DNA of 64,000 nucleotides from Achromobacter pestifer (GTDB taxonomy: Bacteria > Pseudomonadota > Gammaproteobacteria > Burkholderiales > Burkholderiaceae_B). This document shows, one piece after another, positions 8,147-17,540 of the stretch. Numbering within the stretch: position 1 is the first letter of the stretch; every line of letters starts with the position of its first letter. A program made the position numbers and the translations under genes. The stretch is from the NCBI RefSeq assembly GCF_902859625.1, contig NZ_CADIJX010000002.1:248001-312000 (forward strand), read 5' to 3'. The notes beneath the pieces were generated by a model, which saw only the letters and a program-made list of their open reading frames with translations, searched no databases and was not told where the DNA came from.

Positions 8147-10797
8147 TGAAGGTGCTTCTTCAGGCGGTAGAGGGCATCCAGCGCTTCGCGCGGGGTGAGG
8201 CTGTCGGGGTCGATGCCGGCAAGCGCTTCGCGCAAGGCGTCCAGCGCTTCGATGGTGTCCGAACGCTCGGACTCGGCATAGGCCTGCGCGTCGGCATCTG
8301 CGGCCGCCGAGAACAGGCCCAGTTGCGGTGTGGGCGAACCCTGCGCTTCCAAGCGTTCGAGTTCGCGCGTGGCTTGACGGATCACGGCGGCGGGGACGCC
8401 GGCGCGTTGCGCTACTTGAATCCCGTAGCTGCGGCTGGCGGGGCCTTCACGCACTTCGTGCAGGAAGACGATGCCGCTGGCCGATTCCGCCGCAGCCAGA
8501 TGCACGTTGGCGGATGCCGGCTGTTCCGCCGGCAGTCGCGTCAGTTCAAAATAGTGGGTGGCAAACAGCGTCAGCGCACGGTTGTGGGCCAGCAGGCGGC
8601 AGGCAATGGCCCAGGCCAGGGCCAAGCCGTCATAGGTGGACGTGCCGCGACCGATTTCGTCCATCAGCACCAGGCTGTTGGGCGTGCTGGCCGACAGGAT
8701 GGCGGCCGCTTCGGTCATTTCCATCATGAAGGTCGAGCGTCCACCCGCCAGGTCGTCGGCTGCGCCGATGCGGGTGAAGATACGGTCGATCTTGCCGATC
8801 CGGGCGCGTGTGGCCGGCACGAAGCTGCCGATGCGCGCCAGCAGAACAATCAACGCTATCTGCCGCATGTACGTCGATTTACCGCCCATGTTCGGGCCGG
8901 TGATCAGCAGCATGCGGCGCGCGGGATCCAAGCGGCAACCGTTGGGGGTGAAGCGTTCGATGGCGTGTTCAACCACCGGATGGCGGCCGGCTTCGATATC
9001 GATATCGGCCTGTTCGGACAGGTCGGGCGCCATCCAGTCGTGGCGGCGCGCATGGTCGGCCAGCGCCGCCAGCGTGTCCAGTTCAGCCAGTGCGGCGGCG
9101 CAATCCGACAGCGGCCGCACGTGTTCGGCCAGCACATCCAGCAATTGCTCGAACAGCCACTTTTCACGGGCAAGCGAACGGTCTTGCGCGGACAGTACCT
9201 TGTCTTCCCAGGTCTTGAGCTCGGGCGTGATGTAGCGTTCGGCGTTCTTCAGTGTCTGGCGGCGGCGGTAGTCTTCCGGCACCTTGGCCGTCTGGCCCTT
9301 GCTGACTTCGATATAGAAGCCATGCACGCGGTTGAATTCCACGCGCAGGTTACTGATGCCCGTGCGCTCGCGCTCACGCGCTTCCAGTTGAATCAGGAAG
9401 TCGCCGCCGTCTGCTGCCAGGCCTCGCAGTTCGTCCAATTCAGCATCGAAACCCGTGGCCAGCACGCCGCCGTCGCGGATGGCCACGGACGGCTCCGGCG
9501 CGATGGAGCGCACCAGCAACGCGGCCAGCGCCGGGTCCACGGACAGGTGCGAGATCAATTCGCCCAGGCGGGGGGAGTCCGCCATGGGTTCAACCAGGTC
9601 GCGCAAGGCCGGCAGGGACTCCAGCGCATCGCGCAGGCTGGCCAGTTCACGCGGGCGCACCGAGCGCAGCGCCAGGCGCGCGGCGATGCGTTCAATGTCG
9701 GGGAAGGCGTTCAGCGCGGTGCGCATCGCTTCCAGCAGGCCGGCCGAGCCAAAGGTCTGTTCGACGTCCATGCGGCCGGCCAGCAGCGCCGAGATGGCTT
9801 GCTGACGTGCCAGCGCCTGTTCGTTCTCGCGCAGCGGATGGTGCAGCCACCGGCGCAGCAGGCGGCTGCCCATCGGCGTGCGGCAGCCGTCCAGCAACGA
9901 GAACAGCGTGGGCGAGTCTTCACCCGATAGCGTTTGCGTCAGTTCCAGGTTGCGGCGGGTGACGGGATCCAGCAGCACGTATTGGCCTGGGCGTTCGGCC
10001 GACAGGCTTTGCACGTGGGCCAATGCTTGCGACTGGGTGCGTGCCGCATAGCGCAGCAGCGCGCCAGCAGCGCAAATGCCTGCTGGCATGTCCTCGATGT
10101 CGAAGCCCGCCAGCGTGTCGGTCTTGAAGTGCGCGAGCAGGTGCGCGCGCGCGCCGTCGCTTTCAAAGTGCCAGTCCGGGACGCGGGCGCGGGCGCCGTC
10201 AAACGGGAAATCGAAATCGGCGGTGTCGGCGCAGATGATCTCGGCGGGGGCGACGCGGTGCAGTTCGGATTCAAGCTGGGCCGGCGCGCATTCGGTCACG
10301 CGGAATTCACCGCTGGCCAGGTTCAGCCATGCCAGGCCGGCGCGCGGCGCGCGCGCGTTGCCCGAGACGAACACGGCGGCCAGCGCGCGATCCGCCTTGG
10401 CCGGCAACAGCGCGTCGTCGGTCAAGGTGCCGGGCGTGACGATGCGCACGATGCGGCGCTCGACCGGCCCCTTGGACGTGGCCGGATCGCCGATCTGTTC
10501 GCAGATGGCGATGGATTCGCCCATCGCGACCAGGCGGGCCAGGTATTGCTCCATGGCGTGCACGGGCAGGCCGGCCATGGGGATCGGAATACCGTTGGAG
10601 GAACCGCGCTTGGTGAGCGTCAGGTTCAGCAGCCGCGCGCCACGTTCCGCGTCTTCATAGAACATTTCATAGAAGTCGCCCATGCGGTAGAAGAGCAGCA
10701 AGGGGCCTGCCTCCGCTTTCAAGCGGAGGTATTGCTGCATCATGGGGGTGTGGCCCGCGTGGGCGTCGGCGGCGGTGGTTTGTGTTGCTGAATTCAT
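8143..10797 (-). CDS. mutS: DNA mismatch repair protein MutS
   Basis: Mismatch recognition ATPase that starts methyl- or nick-directed DNA repair with MutL. The 884-residue protein has the mismatch-binding N-domain with the Phe-x-Glu motif ([15 protein letters not shown], about 36-50). Connector, lever and clamp domains follow, then an ABC-type ATPase with Walker [10 protein letters not shown] near residues 628-640. Next come the FMMEMTEAA segment, Walker [17 protein letters not shown], and the C-terminal dimerisation region. Length is normal (E. coli 853 aa), with no broken motif. It is followed directly by roxA with a 4-base overlap. A long antisense frame opposite it is a composition artefact. 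Confidence 0.98.
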   Translation of the reverse strand: MNSATQTTAADAHAGHTPMMQQYLRLKAEAGPLLLFYRMGDFYEMFYEDAERGARLLNLTLTKRGSSNGIPIPMAGLPVHAMEQYLARLVAMGESIAICEQIGDPATSKGPVERRIVRIVTPGTLTDDALLPAKADRALAAVFVSGNARAPRAGLAWLNLASGEFRVTECAPAQLESELHRVAPAEIICADTADFDFPFDGARARVPDWHFESDGARAHLLAHFKTDTLAGFDIEDMPAGICAAGALLRYAARTQSQALAHVQSLSAERPGQYVLLDPVTRRNLELTQTLSGEDSPTLFSLLDGCRTPMGSRLLRRWLHHPLRENEQALARQQAISALLAGRMDVEQTFGSAGLLEAMRTALNAFPDIERIAARLALRSVRPRELASLRDALESLPALRDLVEPMADSPRLGELISHLSVDPALAALLVRSIAPEPSVAIRDGGVLATGFDAELDELRGLAADGGDFLIQLEARERERTGISNLRVEFNRVHGFYIEVSKGQTAKVPEDYRRRQTLKNAERYITPELKTWEDKVLSAQDRSLAREKWLFEQLLDVLAEHVRPLSDCAAALAELDTLAALADHARRHDWMAPDLSEQADIDIEAGRHPVVEHAIERFTPNGCRLDPARRMLLITGPNMGGKSTYMRQIALIVLLARIGSFVPATRARIGKIDRIFTRIGAADDLAGGRSTFMMEMTEAAAILSASTPNSLVLMDEIGRGTSTYDGLALAWAIACRLLAHNRALTLFATHYFELTRLPAEQPASANVHLAAAESASGIVFLHEVREGPASRSYGIQVAQRAGVPAAVIRQATRELERLEAQGSPTPQLGLFSAAADADAQAYAESERSDTIEALDALREALAGIDPDSLTPREALDALYRLKKHLQ

Positions 10798-10870
10798 GCC
10801 CGTGATTGTATCGGGCCGGAGAGGGGGCAGGGAAAGGAGGGCAGGACTTGTTTGTCCTGGCGCAGTGGGT

Positions 10871-10906
10871 TGCCACCAAGATGGTGGCAGCTACAGTCTG
10901 GTAGCT
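10871..10906. repeat. two adjacent small hairpins upstream of mutS
   Basis: TGCCACC/GGTGGCA (10871-10889) is followed at once by GCTAC/GTAGC (10890-10905). They lie in the 281-base gap upstream of mutS, which otherwise holds no convincing gene. No clear promoter motif or RNA family is recognisable there. Confidence 0.3.
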
Positions 10907-11078
10907 CTTCCTCCATGCGCCGCAATCCCTGCGCCAGTCAGCAAATCAACTGGCTGCCTGGCAGGCCAGCAATTCCTTATCGGTAATGACCCATTAAAAT
11001 CATACGTTTACAAATATCCCTGATATCAGTGATACCTCCATTCCTCGGGGCACGGATTGCGGTCCAGCGCTGGGCGTC

Positions 11079-11612
11079 TTAAATCGTCCGCAAACACCGC
11101 TGGGCAATCCCCAGATAGTGTTCCAGCGGCGGCGTACTCAAACCGACCACCTTGGCCAAGTCGTCATAGCGGCGCAGGCGCACTGCCGCCAGGGCGTGGG
11201 GTTGCGTGGTGAACCTTTCGGTCTGCTCCGGCGTGAAGACGCCGCCCTGTAGTTCCAGGCTGTGCACCGAGGCCGGAGACAGCGTATCCACGTAAGCCGG
11301 ATCCATCGCACCCAGATAGCGTTTGGCCGCGACGTGCAGGCGCACGGGGGCGGTGACGTCGTGGTTGAATAATTGGGCCAGGGCGTCGGCGGCGACTTCC
11401 TGGTGGCGCATGTCGGTGGTGATGTTCTCGGCAAGCATGAGGTGGCCGATGTCATGCAGCAGCGCCGCCACGATAAGGGGTGCGGGTTCGCCTGCCTGTT
11501 CGGCCAGTTGCGCGCATTGCAGGGCGTGTTCGGTCTGGCTGATGGCTTCGCCGCCGTAGTAGGCGGTGCCGTGGTGGGCGAACAGGGTTTCTAGATAGGG
11601 CAACGTAAGCAT
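11079..11612 (-). CDS. PhnZ-like HD-domain mixed-valent di-iron oxygenase/phosphohydrolase
   Basis: 177-residue HD-domain protein. The residues Tyr19-x-x-Glu22 (YGGE), His29 (SQTEHA), His53-Asp54 and His57 (HDIGHL) have the same relative spacing as the metal-site residues I recall for PhnZ (Y24, E27, H34, H58, D59, H62). PhnZ oxidatively cleaves the C-P bond of 1-hydroxy-2-aminoethylphosphonate with a di-iron centre. Motifs with the segment SQTEHALQCA are typical of the 'phosphonate-associated HD' family. No PhnY dioxygenase or phosphonate transporter is nearby, so the substrate here is open. The ATG at 11612 was chosen because the upstream extension is not protein-like. Confidence 0.72.
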   Translation of the reverse strand: MLTLPYLETLFAHHGTAYYGGEAISQTEHALQCAQLAEQAGEPAPLIVAALLHDIGHLMLAENITTDMRHQEVAADALAQLFNHDVTAPVRLHVAAKRYLGAMDPAYVDTLSPASVHSLELQGGVFTPEQTERFTTQPHALAAVRLRRYDDLAKVVGLSTPPLEHYLGIAQRCLRTI

Positions 11613-11893
11613 GGGATACCTTCGCGGGCGGCGGTGTGGCACAGAAGATAGTCGGTCACAGTGACATCTAGATGACCAGATCAGATCGCCAGCAGGGAGA
11701 GGCGCCGCGTCGAGCGTGACGCGACCTGCAAGCGGCTGACGGACAGGACGTCCGGGCGTTCGCTTTGCGGGCCCGCGAGGGCGTTGGCTCGGGCGCATGA
11801 TGAAGGCGCTGCTGCGCTAGGTGAACTTGCCGCGCCGGGAGGCGGGCGGCACAATCCTGCCACGCGGCCTTCTGTGCGCCGTGGGAGTACGAA

Positions 11894-12802
11894 ATGCCGG
11901 ATTTTCCTTTCGCCGATCCCCTGGATGCGGCCGAGCGCGTTGTCATCGCCAGCGGGGCGCATCAAGCCGAATTCGCGCCGGGCGGGGGCGGGCGTTTGAC
12001 CCGTCTGTCCACCGGTGCGCATGACTGGATCGTGCCGCTGACCGCCACGGCATGGCCGGCGGGCAAATGGCCGCGCGCGGGGTCTTACCCGCTGGCGCCA
12101 TATTCCAATCGCATCCGCGACGGTGTGTTCACCTTCGATGGCGCGAGGCACGCGCTGCAATCCGTGCCGGGAAGACCCCACGCGATACATGGCGCGGGCC
12201 TGTTTCAGGCGTGGCAGGTGCGCAATCATGCGGCGGACTCGGTGGATCTGGTGCTGAACCAGCCTGCGGGCGTGCTGGGTTGGCCCTGGCCGTTTGAATG
12301 CGTGCAGCGCTACCGGCTGGATGCGCGCGGGCTGAGCCTGTCGCTCAGCATCATCAACCAAGGCGAGACGCCCATGCCTTTCGGCTTGGGCATCCACCCG
12401 TATTTCACGGCCGAGCGGGTCACGTTGAACGCGCGGCGCGTGTGGCCGGCGGACACGGATGGCTTGCCCACGGGTAGTCAGGTCAAGCATGTACGGGAAC
12501 TGCGGCAATCGGCCGAGGGCTGCGATATCTACCTGTCGCAATGGGAGGGGCGCGCGACCTTGCATTGGGCGGACGGACATGCACTGGCGCTGCACGCGGA
12601 CGCGGCCTTTGCGCATCTGGTCGTGTACACCGCGCCGGGCGCTGATTTCCTGTGTGTGGAGCCGGTCACTCAGGTGGCGGACGCCTTCAATCTGGCGGCG
12701 GCGGGCGATACGCGGACAGGCATGCGGTTACTGGAGCCGGGGGCGCGCTTCAGTGCGACGGCGTTGCTGGGCCTGACGCTGCCTCGCGCTCAGCGGGGAT
12801 GA
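11894..12802 (+). CDS. aldose 1-epimerase (galactose mutarotase-like)
   Basis: Interconverts alpha and beta anomers of aldoses. The 302-residue chain has the beta-supersandwich pattern. Substrate-binding residues appear in YPLAPYSNRIRDGVF (about 70-84, the Asn-Arg pair), HAIHGAGL (about 98-105, catalytic-type His), FGLGIHPYF (about 167-175, second conserved His), and near the C-terminus FLCVEPVT (the conserved Glu). These are the expected positions for COG2017. There are no sugar-catabolic neighbours, so the physiological sugar is unknown. It is divergent from the PhnZ-like gene across about 280 bases with no other recognisable feature. Confidence 0.88.
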   Translation: MPDFPFADPLDAAERVVIASGAHQAEFAPGGGGRLTRLSTGAHDWIVPLTATAWPAGKWPRAGSYPLAPYSNRIRDGVFTFDGARHALQSVPGRPHAIHGAGLFQAWQVRNHAADSVDLVLNQPAGVLGWPWPFECVQRYRLDARGLSLSLSIINQGETPMPFGLGIHPYFTAERVTLNARRVWPADTDGLPTGSQVKHVRELRQSAEGCDIYLSQWEGRATLHWADGHALALHADAAFAHLVVYTAPGADFLCVEPVTQVADAFNLAAAGDTRTGMRLLEPGARFSATALLGLTLPRAQRG

Positions 12803-12898
12803 CGGGCGCGAGCCCGCGCGATGCTGGCTGAACGCCAGGCTTGGAAACCGCCGGTTCCTCCGGCGATAATCCGGGCAATCCCAATCCAGGAGTCCTAC

Positions 12899-13255
12899 GT
12901 GAAAAAGCTCAGCACCGAACAATTGCAGGCTGCGGCCGAGACGCTGCGCCGGGTGCAGGCGAAGCTGGCCCGTTCAGGCAACTTGCCGCTTGAGCCCACC
13001 GTTTACGCCAGCGCGAAGGGCTTCCGGCGCAATGTGCCGGAGTACGTCTGGACGTGGCTGTCGGGTCTGTTGGCCCCGCACAAGAGCCTGGCTTCCTGGA
13101 TGGATACGCATCAAGCCGGCTGGCGCGATGGCAAGACGCCTTCTGCCGTGGTGTACGCCCGGACGGAGACGGGCTGGTTCGACTGGTTGATTGCCGAAAT
13201 CGAAGCCGAGATCAATGACCCACATGCCCGCGCCAAGCGGGAAGGGCGCGGCTAG
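12899..13255 (+). CDS. conserved hypothetical protein, 118 aa
   Basis: Starts at a GTG (VKKLSTEQLQAAAETLRRVQ), supported by an AGGAGT ribosome-binding site a few bases upstream. The product is a small charged protein with a helical N-terminal half and a Trp-rich middle (EYVWTWLSGLLAPHKSLASWMDTHQAGWRDG). There is no signal peptide, metal motif or membrane helix. I do not recognise the family. It follows the epimerase after about 100 bases and could be in the same transcript. Confidence 0.6.
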   Translation: MKKLSTEQLQAAAETLRRVQAKLARSGNLPLEPTVYASAKGFRRNVPEYVWTWLSGLLAPHKSLASWMDTHQAGWRDGKTPSAVVYARTETGWFDWLIAEIEAEINDPHARAKREGRG

Positions 13256-13385
13256 GCGCCTCCTGGCGTTCCGTGGCGCATATTGATTGCGGACGCGCAT
13301 GTCCGCAGTGTTGCGCCTGCCGGCCTCTTTTTTCAGGGGCGTGTTGCGGCCATAGTGGCTTCTGTTGTTTCAACAGGAGCTATTG

Positions 13386-13754
13386 ATGTCGCTTATCCCC
13401 AAGGCCATGTTTTCGCCAGCGCCGCAGGCCACGGTATTCATCGTCAACGTCATCCATGCCCATCCCGGCCGGCAAGAGGACGCATTCAAGGCGATTCAGG
13501 ATGTCGTTCACTATGTGGCGGAAACCAAGCCGGGCTTTCTTTGGAGCAATCTGGCCAAAAGCACGGATGGCAAGACAGTCGTGAATATCGAGGCGATTTC
13601 AGGTGAGGGCAACGTGGAAGAGTTCTTCTCTGACCCCGTGTTCTTGCAGAAATTCCGTCAGTTGGATGAGGTGTCCGTGAGCGAATTCCATACCTACCGG
13701 GTCGACGATCTGGTGCTGCCAGGCCCCCGGCAGGCGTCGAGCATTCAGCCCTGA
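13386..13754 (+). CDS. antibiotic biosynthesis monooxygenase (ABM)-fold protein
   Basis: 122-residue protein of the dimeric alpha/beta-barrel type. The central part TVFIVNVIHAHPGRQEDAFKAIQDVVHYVAETKPGFLWSN has the beta-alpha pattern and the Gly-Phe-Leu turn of the ABM superfamily. The second half (EFFSDPVFLQKFRQLDEVSVSEFHTYRV) closes the ferredoxin-like fold. Members are small monooxygenases or ligand-binding proteins acting on quinones, haem or polyketides; the substrate cannot be told from sequence. The ATG at 13386 has an AGGAG site 7 bases upstream. Its 3' end overlaps the end of a convergent minus-strand gene. Confidence 0.7.
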   Translation: MSLIPKAMFSPAPQATVFIVNVIHAHPGRQEDAFKAIQDVVHYVAETKPGFLWSNLAKSTDGKTVVNIEAISGEGNVEEFFSDPVFLQKFRQLDEVSVSEFHTYRVDDLVLPGPRQASSIQP

Positions 13755-13993
13755 GCCCGCCGCGCGCGCGCCCGCACCAACAGGTGAAAGGCCGTTTCCA
13801 GAACGGCCGCCGCCAGCAATGCGGCCAGGATCGAACTCAGCACCAGTGAATCCCACAGGCGTGGCGGCCCCACGCGGAATTGGATGGTGTCGAACACCAT
13901 GCCGGCGACGATGCCGGCCACGATGACGGCCTTCCAGCCTTGTAGCGGAGCCATCCGTAGCATCAACAAGGTAAACGCGGCCATCCCCCACAA
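13745..13993 (-). CDS. small membrane protein, 82 aa
   Basis: Hydrophobic 82-residue product with likely two or three membrane helices (MAAFTLLMLRM, WKAVIVAGIVAGMVFDTI, LVLSSILAALLAAAVLETAFHLLV) and a basic C-terminus (RARARRAQG), which suggests a cytoplasmic tail. The TTG at 13993 has an AGGAA site at good spacing. An ATG at 13984 is the alternative. It overlaps the 3' end of the ABM-fold gene by ten bases. Family not recognised. Confidence 0.5.
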   Translation of the reverse strand: MWGMAAFTLLMLRMAPLQGWKAVIVAGIVAGMVFDTIQFRVGPPRLWDSLVLSSILAALLAAAVLETAFHLLVRARARRAQG

Positions 13994-14110
13994 GAGAGGT
14001 TCCTGCGTTTGTTCGATTAGATGGGCAAGCAGGGGAAACTCCCGGTAATTTCACGTGGCGGAACAGCCCGCTCGAGTTTTTACCGCGTTCTGGCCCGAAT
14101 GGCGAGATGC

Positions 14111-14140
14111 CCCGCCAGGAATCTGGCGGGCCCCTAGGGG
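14111..14140 (-). terminator. candidate hairpin downstream of the alcohol dehydrogenase gene
   Basis: CCCGCCA (14111-14117) pairs with TGGCGGG (14124-14130), followed by the palindrome CCCCTAGGGG (14131-14140). There is no T-run, so its role in termination is only probable. Confidence 0.35.
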
Positions 14141-14161
14141 AAACTGACCGGCCAGCCGGAT

Positions 14162-15175
14162 TCAGAACCCTTCCAGCACCACTTTGCCCTGCGCCTTGCC
14201 GCTTTCGATGAAAGCGTGGGCGCGGCGCAGGTTGGCGGCGTTGATCTTGCCGTAGTGCTCGCCCAGCGTTGTGCGCAAGGTGCCGTTGTCGATCAGGCGG
14301 GCCGCTTGGTTCAGCAGTTCGTGTTGGGCAATCAGGTCGGGCGTGTTGTGCAGCGGGCGGGCGAACATGAATTCCCAGTGCAGCGACGCGGATTTGCCTT
14401 TCAAGAGGCGAACGTCGATCGCGGCCGGATCGTCGATCAAGGCGATCTTGCCTTGCGGGGCGATCGCTGCGGCCATTTGCGGGAAGTGCTTGTCGGTCTG
14501 ATTCAGGCCGGCGATGTAGCTGACGTGATCAAAGCCGATGCGCTTGAGTTCTTCCGTCAGCGGTTTGCCGTGATCGATGACGTGATGGGCGCCCAGCTCA
14601 CGTACCCAGGCTTGCGTTTCGGGCCGCGAGGCGGTGCCGATCACGGTCAGGCCGGTCAGTTGGCGTGCCAACTGCACCAGGATCGATCCTACGCCACCGG
14701 CCGCGCCGATGACGAGCAGGCTGCGTTGGCTGGGCGCGGCGTTGTCCAATACCCGCAGGCGATCGAACAGCAGTTCCCAGGCGGTGATGGTCGTCAGCGG
14801 CAGCGCGGCGGCTTGCGCGAAGTCCAGGCTGTCAGGCATGCGGCCGACGATGCGTTCGTCCACCACATGGCGTTCGCTGTTGGCGCCTGGGCGGTTCAGG
14901 GCGCCTGCGTACCAGACACGGTCGCCGGGCTTGAACAGGCTGGTCTTGGCGCCCACGGCGCGCACGATCCCGGCGGCATCCCAACCTATGATTTCAGGCT
15001 GGCCATCCTTGGGGGCACGATTGGCGCGGATCTTCACGTCCACCGGATTGACGGAAATGGCGTGCACGTCGACCAACAGGTCATGGTCACCGGGCACGGG
15101 TTCGTCCACGGTGATGTCTTGCAGTGCGTCGGCGTGGTCGGCAGGCAGGTTCTTGAAGTAAGCAATGGCTTTCAT
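14162..15175 (-). CDS. zinc-binding alcohol dehydrogenase family / quinone oxidoreductase-like (MDR)
   Basis: 337-residue medium-chain dehydrogenase/reductase. It has an N-terminal GroES-like domain (DHDLLVDVHAISVNPVDVKIR at about 31-51, GWDAAGIVRAVG at about 64-75) and a Rossmann NADPH-binding domain (LLVIGAAGGVGSILVQLARQL at about 152-172). Catalytic zinc ligands of true alcohol dehydrogenases are absent, which fits the zeta-crystallin-like quinone/enal reductase branch (adh_fam_1 type). It lies 21 bases downstream of the SDR gene, so the two form a small oxidoreductase operon next to a divergent LysR regulator. The substrate is unknown. Confidence 0.85.
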   Translation of the reverse strand: MKAIAYFKNLPADHADALQDITVDEPVPGDHDLLVDVHAISVNPVDVKIRANRAPKDGQPEIIGWDAAGIVRAVGAKTSLFKPGDRVWYAGALNRPGANSERHVVDERIVGRMPDSLDFAQAAALPLTTITAWELLFDRLRVLDNAAPSQRSLLVIGAAGGVGSILVQLARQLTGLTVIGTASRPETQAWVRELGAHHVIDHGKPLTEELKRIGFDHVSYIAGLNQTDKHFPQMAAAIAPQGKIALIDDPAAIDVRLLKGKSASLHWEFMFARPLHNTPDLIAQHELLNQAARLIDNGTLRTTLGEHYGKINAANLRRAHAFIESGKAQGKVVLEGF

Positions 15176-15196
15176 GGGGCGGCTCGGTTCAGGGGA

Positions 15197-15991
15197 TCAA
15201 AGAATGGAGCGGACAACGCCGCCGTCCACGCGCAGGGCGGCGCCGTTGGTGGCGGAGGCTTGTGCAGAGCAGGTGTAGACGACCATGTTGGCCACTTCTT
15301 CCACCGTGGCCAGGCGGCGCAGCAAGGACGACGGGCGATGCTGGGCGATGAAGTCGCGTTCCATGGCGTCTTGGGATACGCCTTGCTCCTTGGCCATTTC
15401 GGCGAAGAAGTCCGCCACGCCTTCCGAGCGTGTCGGCCCCGGCAACACCGCGTTGACGGTGACGCCCGTGCCGGCGGTCAGTTCAGCCAATCCGCGTGAC
15501 ACGCCCAGCAATGCCGTCTTGCTGACGCCGTAGTGGATCATTTCCGCAGGGATCTGCACGGCGGATTCGCTGGAGATGAAAACAATGCGGCCCCAGTTGG
15601 CGGCCATCATGCGCGGCAGGTAGTAGCGCGACAGACGGATGCCGCTCATGACGTTGGTATCCAGCATGGTCTGCCAATCGTCATCCGTGATTTCGGTGAA
15701 GGACTTGGGGGCGAAGAAACCGGCGTTGTTGACCAGGATGTCGACATCGGGATGGGCCGCGCTGATCGACGCCGCGCCGTCGGCCGTGGCCAGGTCCGCT
15801 TGCACGGTGCCCACGCGGGCGGCCGGGAATTTCTGGGTGATGGCGGCCGCGGCGCGGGCCAGCTTGTCGGCGTTGCGGCCGTGCAGCACGACTTCCGCGC
15901 CGGCTTCGGCCAGTCCAAAGGCGATGGCCAGGCCGATACCGCCTGAGGACCCAGTGACCAGGGCTTTCTTGCCGTTCAGTTCGATTTTCAT
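15197..15991 (-). CDS. SDR family NAD(P)-dependent oxidoreductase
   Basis: 264-residue classical short-chain dehydrogenase/reductase. The cofactor motif TGSSGGIGLA is at about 13-22, NNAG near residue 88, and the catalytic Ser in VFISSESA. The Tyr-x-x-x-Lys of the active site is in IHYGVSKTALLG. The end, GAALRVDGGVVRSIL, is the usual SDR C-terminus. It is divergent from a LysR regulator and upstream of the MDR gene. Together these look like a regulated pair of NADPH-dependent reductases for a carbonyl or quinone substrate. Confidence 0.9.
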   Translation of the reverse strand: MKIELNGKKALVTGSSGGIGLAIAFGLAEAGAEVVLHGRNADKLARAAAAITQKFPAARVGTVQADLATADGAASISAAHPDVDILVNNAGFFAPKSFTEITDDDWQTMLDTNVMSGIRLSRYYLPRMMAANWGRIVFISSESAVQIPAEMIHYGVSKTALLGVSRGLAELTAGTGVTVNAVLPGPTRSEGVADFFAEMAKEQGVSQDAMERDFIAQHRPSSLLRRLATVEEVANMVVYTCSAQASATNGAALRVDGGVVRSIL

Positions 15992-16103
15992 ACGGTGACT
16001 CCAAAGATCTCGGGGAATGGAGCCATCATTACCCAGTCCGGTGCATTGAAAAACCGGCTAGCATCGCACTCAGTTTCAATAATTTTTTGAAAATGAGGCG
16101 GGC

Positions 16104-17006
16104 ATGGTCCGATTCGAGGACTTGAGGATCTTTGTGGCGGCGGCCGATCAAGGCAGTTTTTCCGCTGCTGCGCGCGAACTGGATCTGACGCCGGCGGTGG
16201 CCAGTGCCGCGCTCAAGCGGTTGGAGCTGACGCTTGAGACGCGCCTGTTCGTGCGGTCCACGCGCAGCCTGCGGCTGACCAGCGATGGCGAACGCTACCT
16301 GGAATACGCACGAGCTGCGATCGCCACGCTGGAAGCGGGCAAGAACGCGATGGCTCGCGACAAGACCGCGATTTCCGGCACCTTGTCGGTCTCCATCCCG
16401 TCGGATCTGGGGCGGCACGTGCTGCTGCCTTGGTTGGATGATTTCCAGCACCAGCATCCTCGCGTGAGTTTCCAGGTGCGGATCAGCGACCGCTTGGCCG
16501 ACCTGTACCGTCAGCCCGTCGATATCGCGATCCGCTACGGGACGCCGAACGATTCGGGGCTGGTGGCCTTGCCGCTGGCCGAGCACAACCGGCGCGTGGT
16601 GTGTGCAGCGCCCGCCTATCTGGCACGCCATGGCGTGCCGCAGGTGCCGGCCGATCTGCGCCGCCACAATTGCCTGTCCTTCGTGCTGGGCGAAACCTTG
16701 CACGACCGCTGGACGTTTGAGCGTGAGGGCACCAGCACCACGGTGCCCGTCAAGGGTGACCGCGTCGGAGACGACGGCGATCTGGTGCGGCGCTGGGCGC
16801 TGGCAGGGCACGGCGTGGCCTACAAGTCGCATTACGACGTGCTGTCCGATCTGCGCGCGGGCCGCTTGGTTGAGCTGCTGCCGGGCTACACCACCGAGCC
16901 TTCGCCGCTGTATCTGTTGTGCGTGCATCGCATGCTGCTGTCGCCAGCCGTCAAGCGCATGCGCGAGTTTTTGCAGGAACGGTTCAGGCTGTTCGACGCG
17001 GGCTAA
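16104..17006 (+). CDS. LysR family transcriptional regulator
   Basis: 300 residues. It has an N-terminal winged helix-turn-helix (MVRFEDLRIFVAAADQGSFSAAARELDLTPAVASAALKRLE, residues 1-41) and a periplasmic-binding-protein-like effector domain (about 90-295). The motifs (DLTPAVASAALKRLELTLETRLFVRSTR) place it in the CrgA/AaeR-like subfamily. It is divergent from the SDR/MDR pair with 112 bases between starts, the classic arrangement for a LysR regulator and its targets. Confidence 0.92.
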   Translation: MVRFEDLRIFVAAADQGSFSAAARELDLTPAVASAALKRLELTLETRLFVRSTRSLRLTSDGERYLEYARAAIATLEAGKNAMARDKTAISGTLSVSIPSDLGRHVLLPWLDDFQHQHPRVSFQVRISDRLADLYRQPVDIAIRYGTPNDSGLVALPLAEHNRRVVCAAPAYLARHGVPQVPADLRRHNCLSFVLGETLHDRWTFEREGTSTTVPVKGDRVGDDGDLVRRWALAGHGVAYKSHYDVLSDLRAGRLVELLPGYTTEPSPLYLLCVHRMLLSPAVKRMREFLQERFRLFDAG

Positions 17007-17018
17007 CCGCCAGGCGGA

Positions 17019-17540
17019 TCAATGCGTTGCGCGATGGTGCGCGCCGCCCGCCTGTTTGTTCGCGGCCCGGGTGCGTGCCGCTTTCTTCGCGGCCGCCGAT
17101 CGCCCCGCGGCGCCTTTGGTGGCCGCCGCCTTCTTTGCGGCTGTCGAGCGATCCGCGGCGCTACGTTGGCTGGCCGTCTTGGTGGCCTGGCGGGACAGCG
17201 CCGCGCGCGACGCGGGCTTTGCACTTTCCTTTTTCAATGCCGTGGTGGTGGCCCGGGCGCGCGTGGCGGATTTGGCATGTCCATCCTTGGCAGCATGGGC
17301 GTCCTGTTCTGCTTTGCGCTTGGTGGCGGCGCTGGCGGTCTTGGATGCAGGTAACTTCACACCGGCGCGGCGTGCCTTGGACAGTCCGATCGCGATGGCC
17401 TGCTTGGTGGACCGCACACCGTGCTTGCCCTCACGCACGTGCTCGATTTCCTCGCGTACGAATTCTCCGGCCTGCGTGGACGCCGACTTGCCTTGGCGTT
17501 TGTCGCGCTTGGCCCGTTCCAGGGTTTTTCGTTCAGGCAT
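17019..17540 (-). CDS. DUF6496-like protein with histone H1-like Ala/Lys-rich tail
   Basis: 173 residues from an ATG with a GGAG ribosome-binding site. The N-terminal part is a conserved small domain (REEIEHVREGKHGVRSTKQAIAIGLSKARRAGVKL, about 28-63) found in proteins annotated DUF6496. The rest (about 65-173) is an Ala/Lys/Arg-rich tail (KKESAKPASRA, AAKKAAATKGAAGR, AAKKAARTRAANK) resembling eukaryotic histone H1 and the Bordetella BpH1-type proteins. A DNA- or RNA-binding, nucleoid-associated or stress role is plausible but inferred. It converges on the LysR gene with a 12-base gap. Confidence 0.75.
   Translation of the reverse strand: MPERKTLERAKRDKRQGKSASTQAGEFVREEIEHVREGKHGVRSTKQAIAIGLSKARRAGVKLPASKTASAATKRKAEQDAHAAKDGHAKSATRARATTTALKKESAKPASRAALSRQATKTASQRSAADRSTAAKKAAATKGAAGRSAAAKKAARTRAANKQAGGAHHRATH

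Noticed and set aside
8146-9930. 594-residue open frame on the plus strand opposite mutS
   Set aside because: A shadow of mutS caused by high GC at third positions; its translation has no recognisable domain and is rich in Arg, Gly, Gln and Ala.
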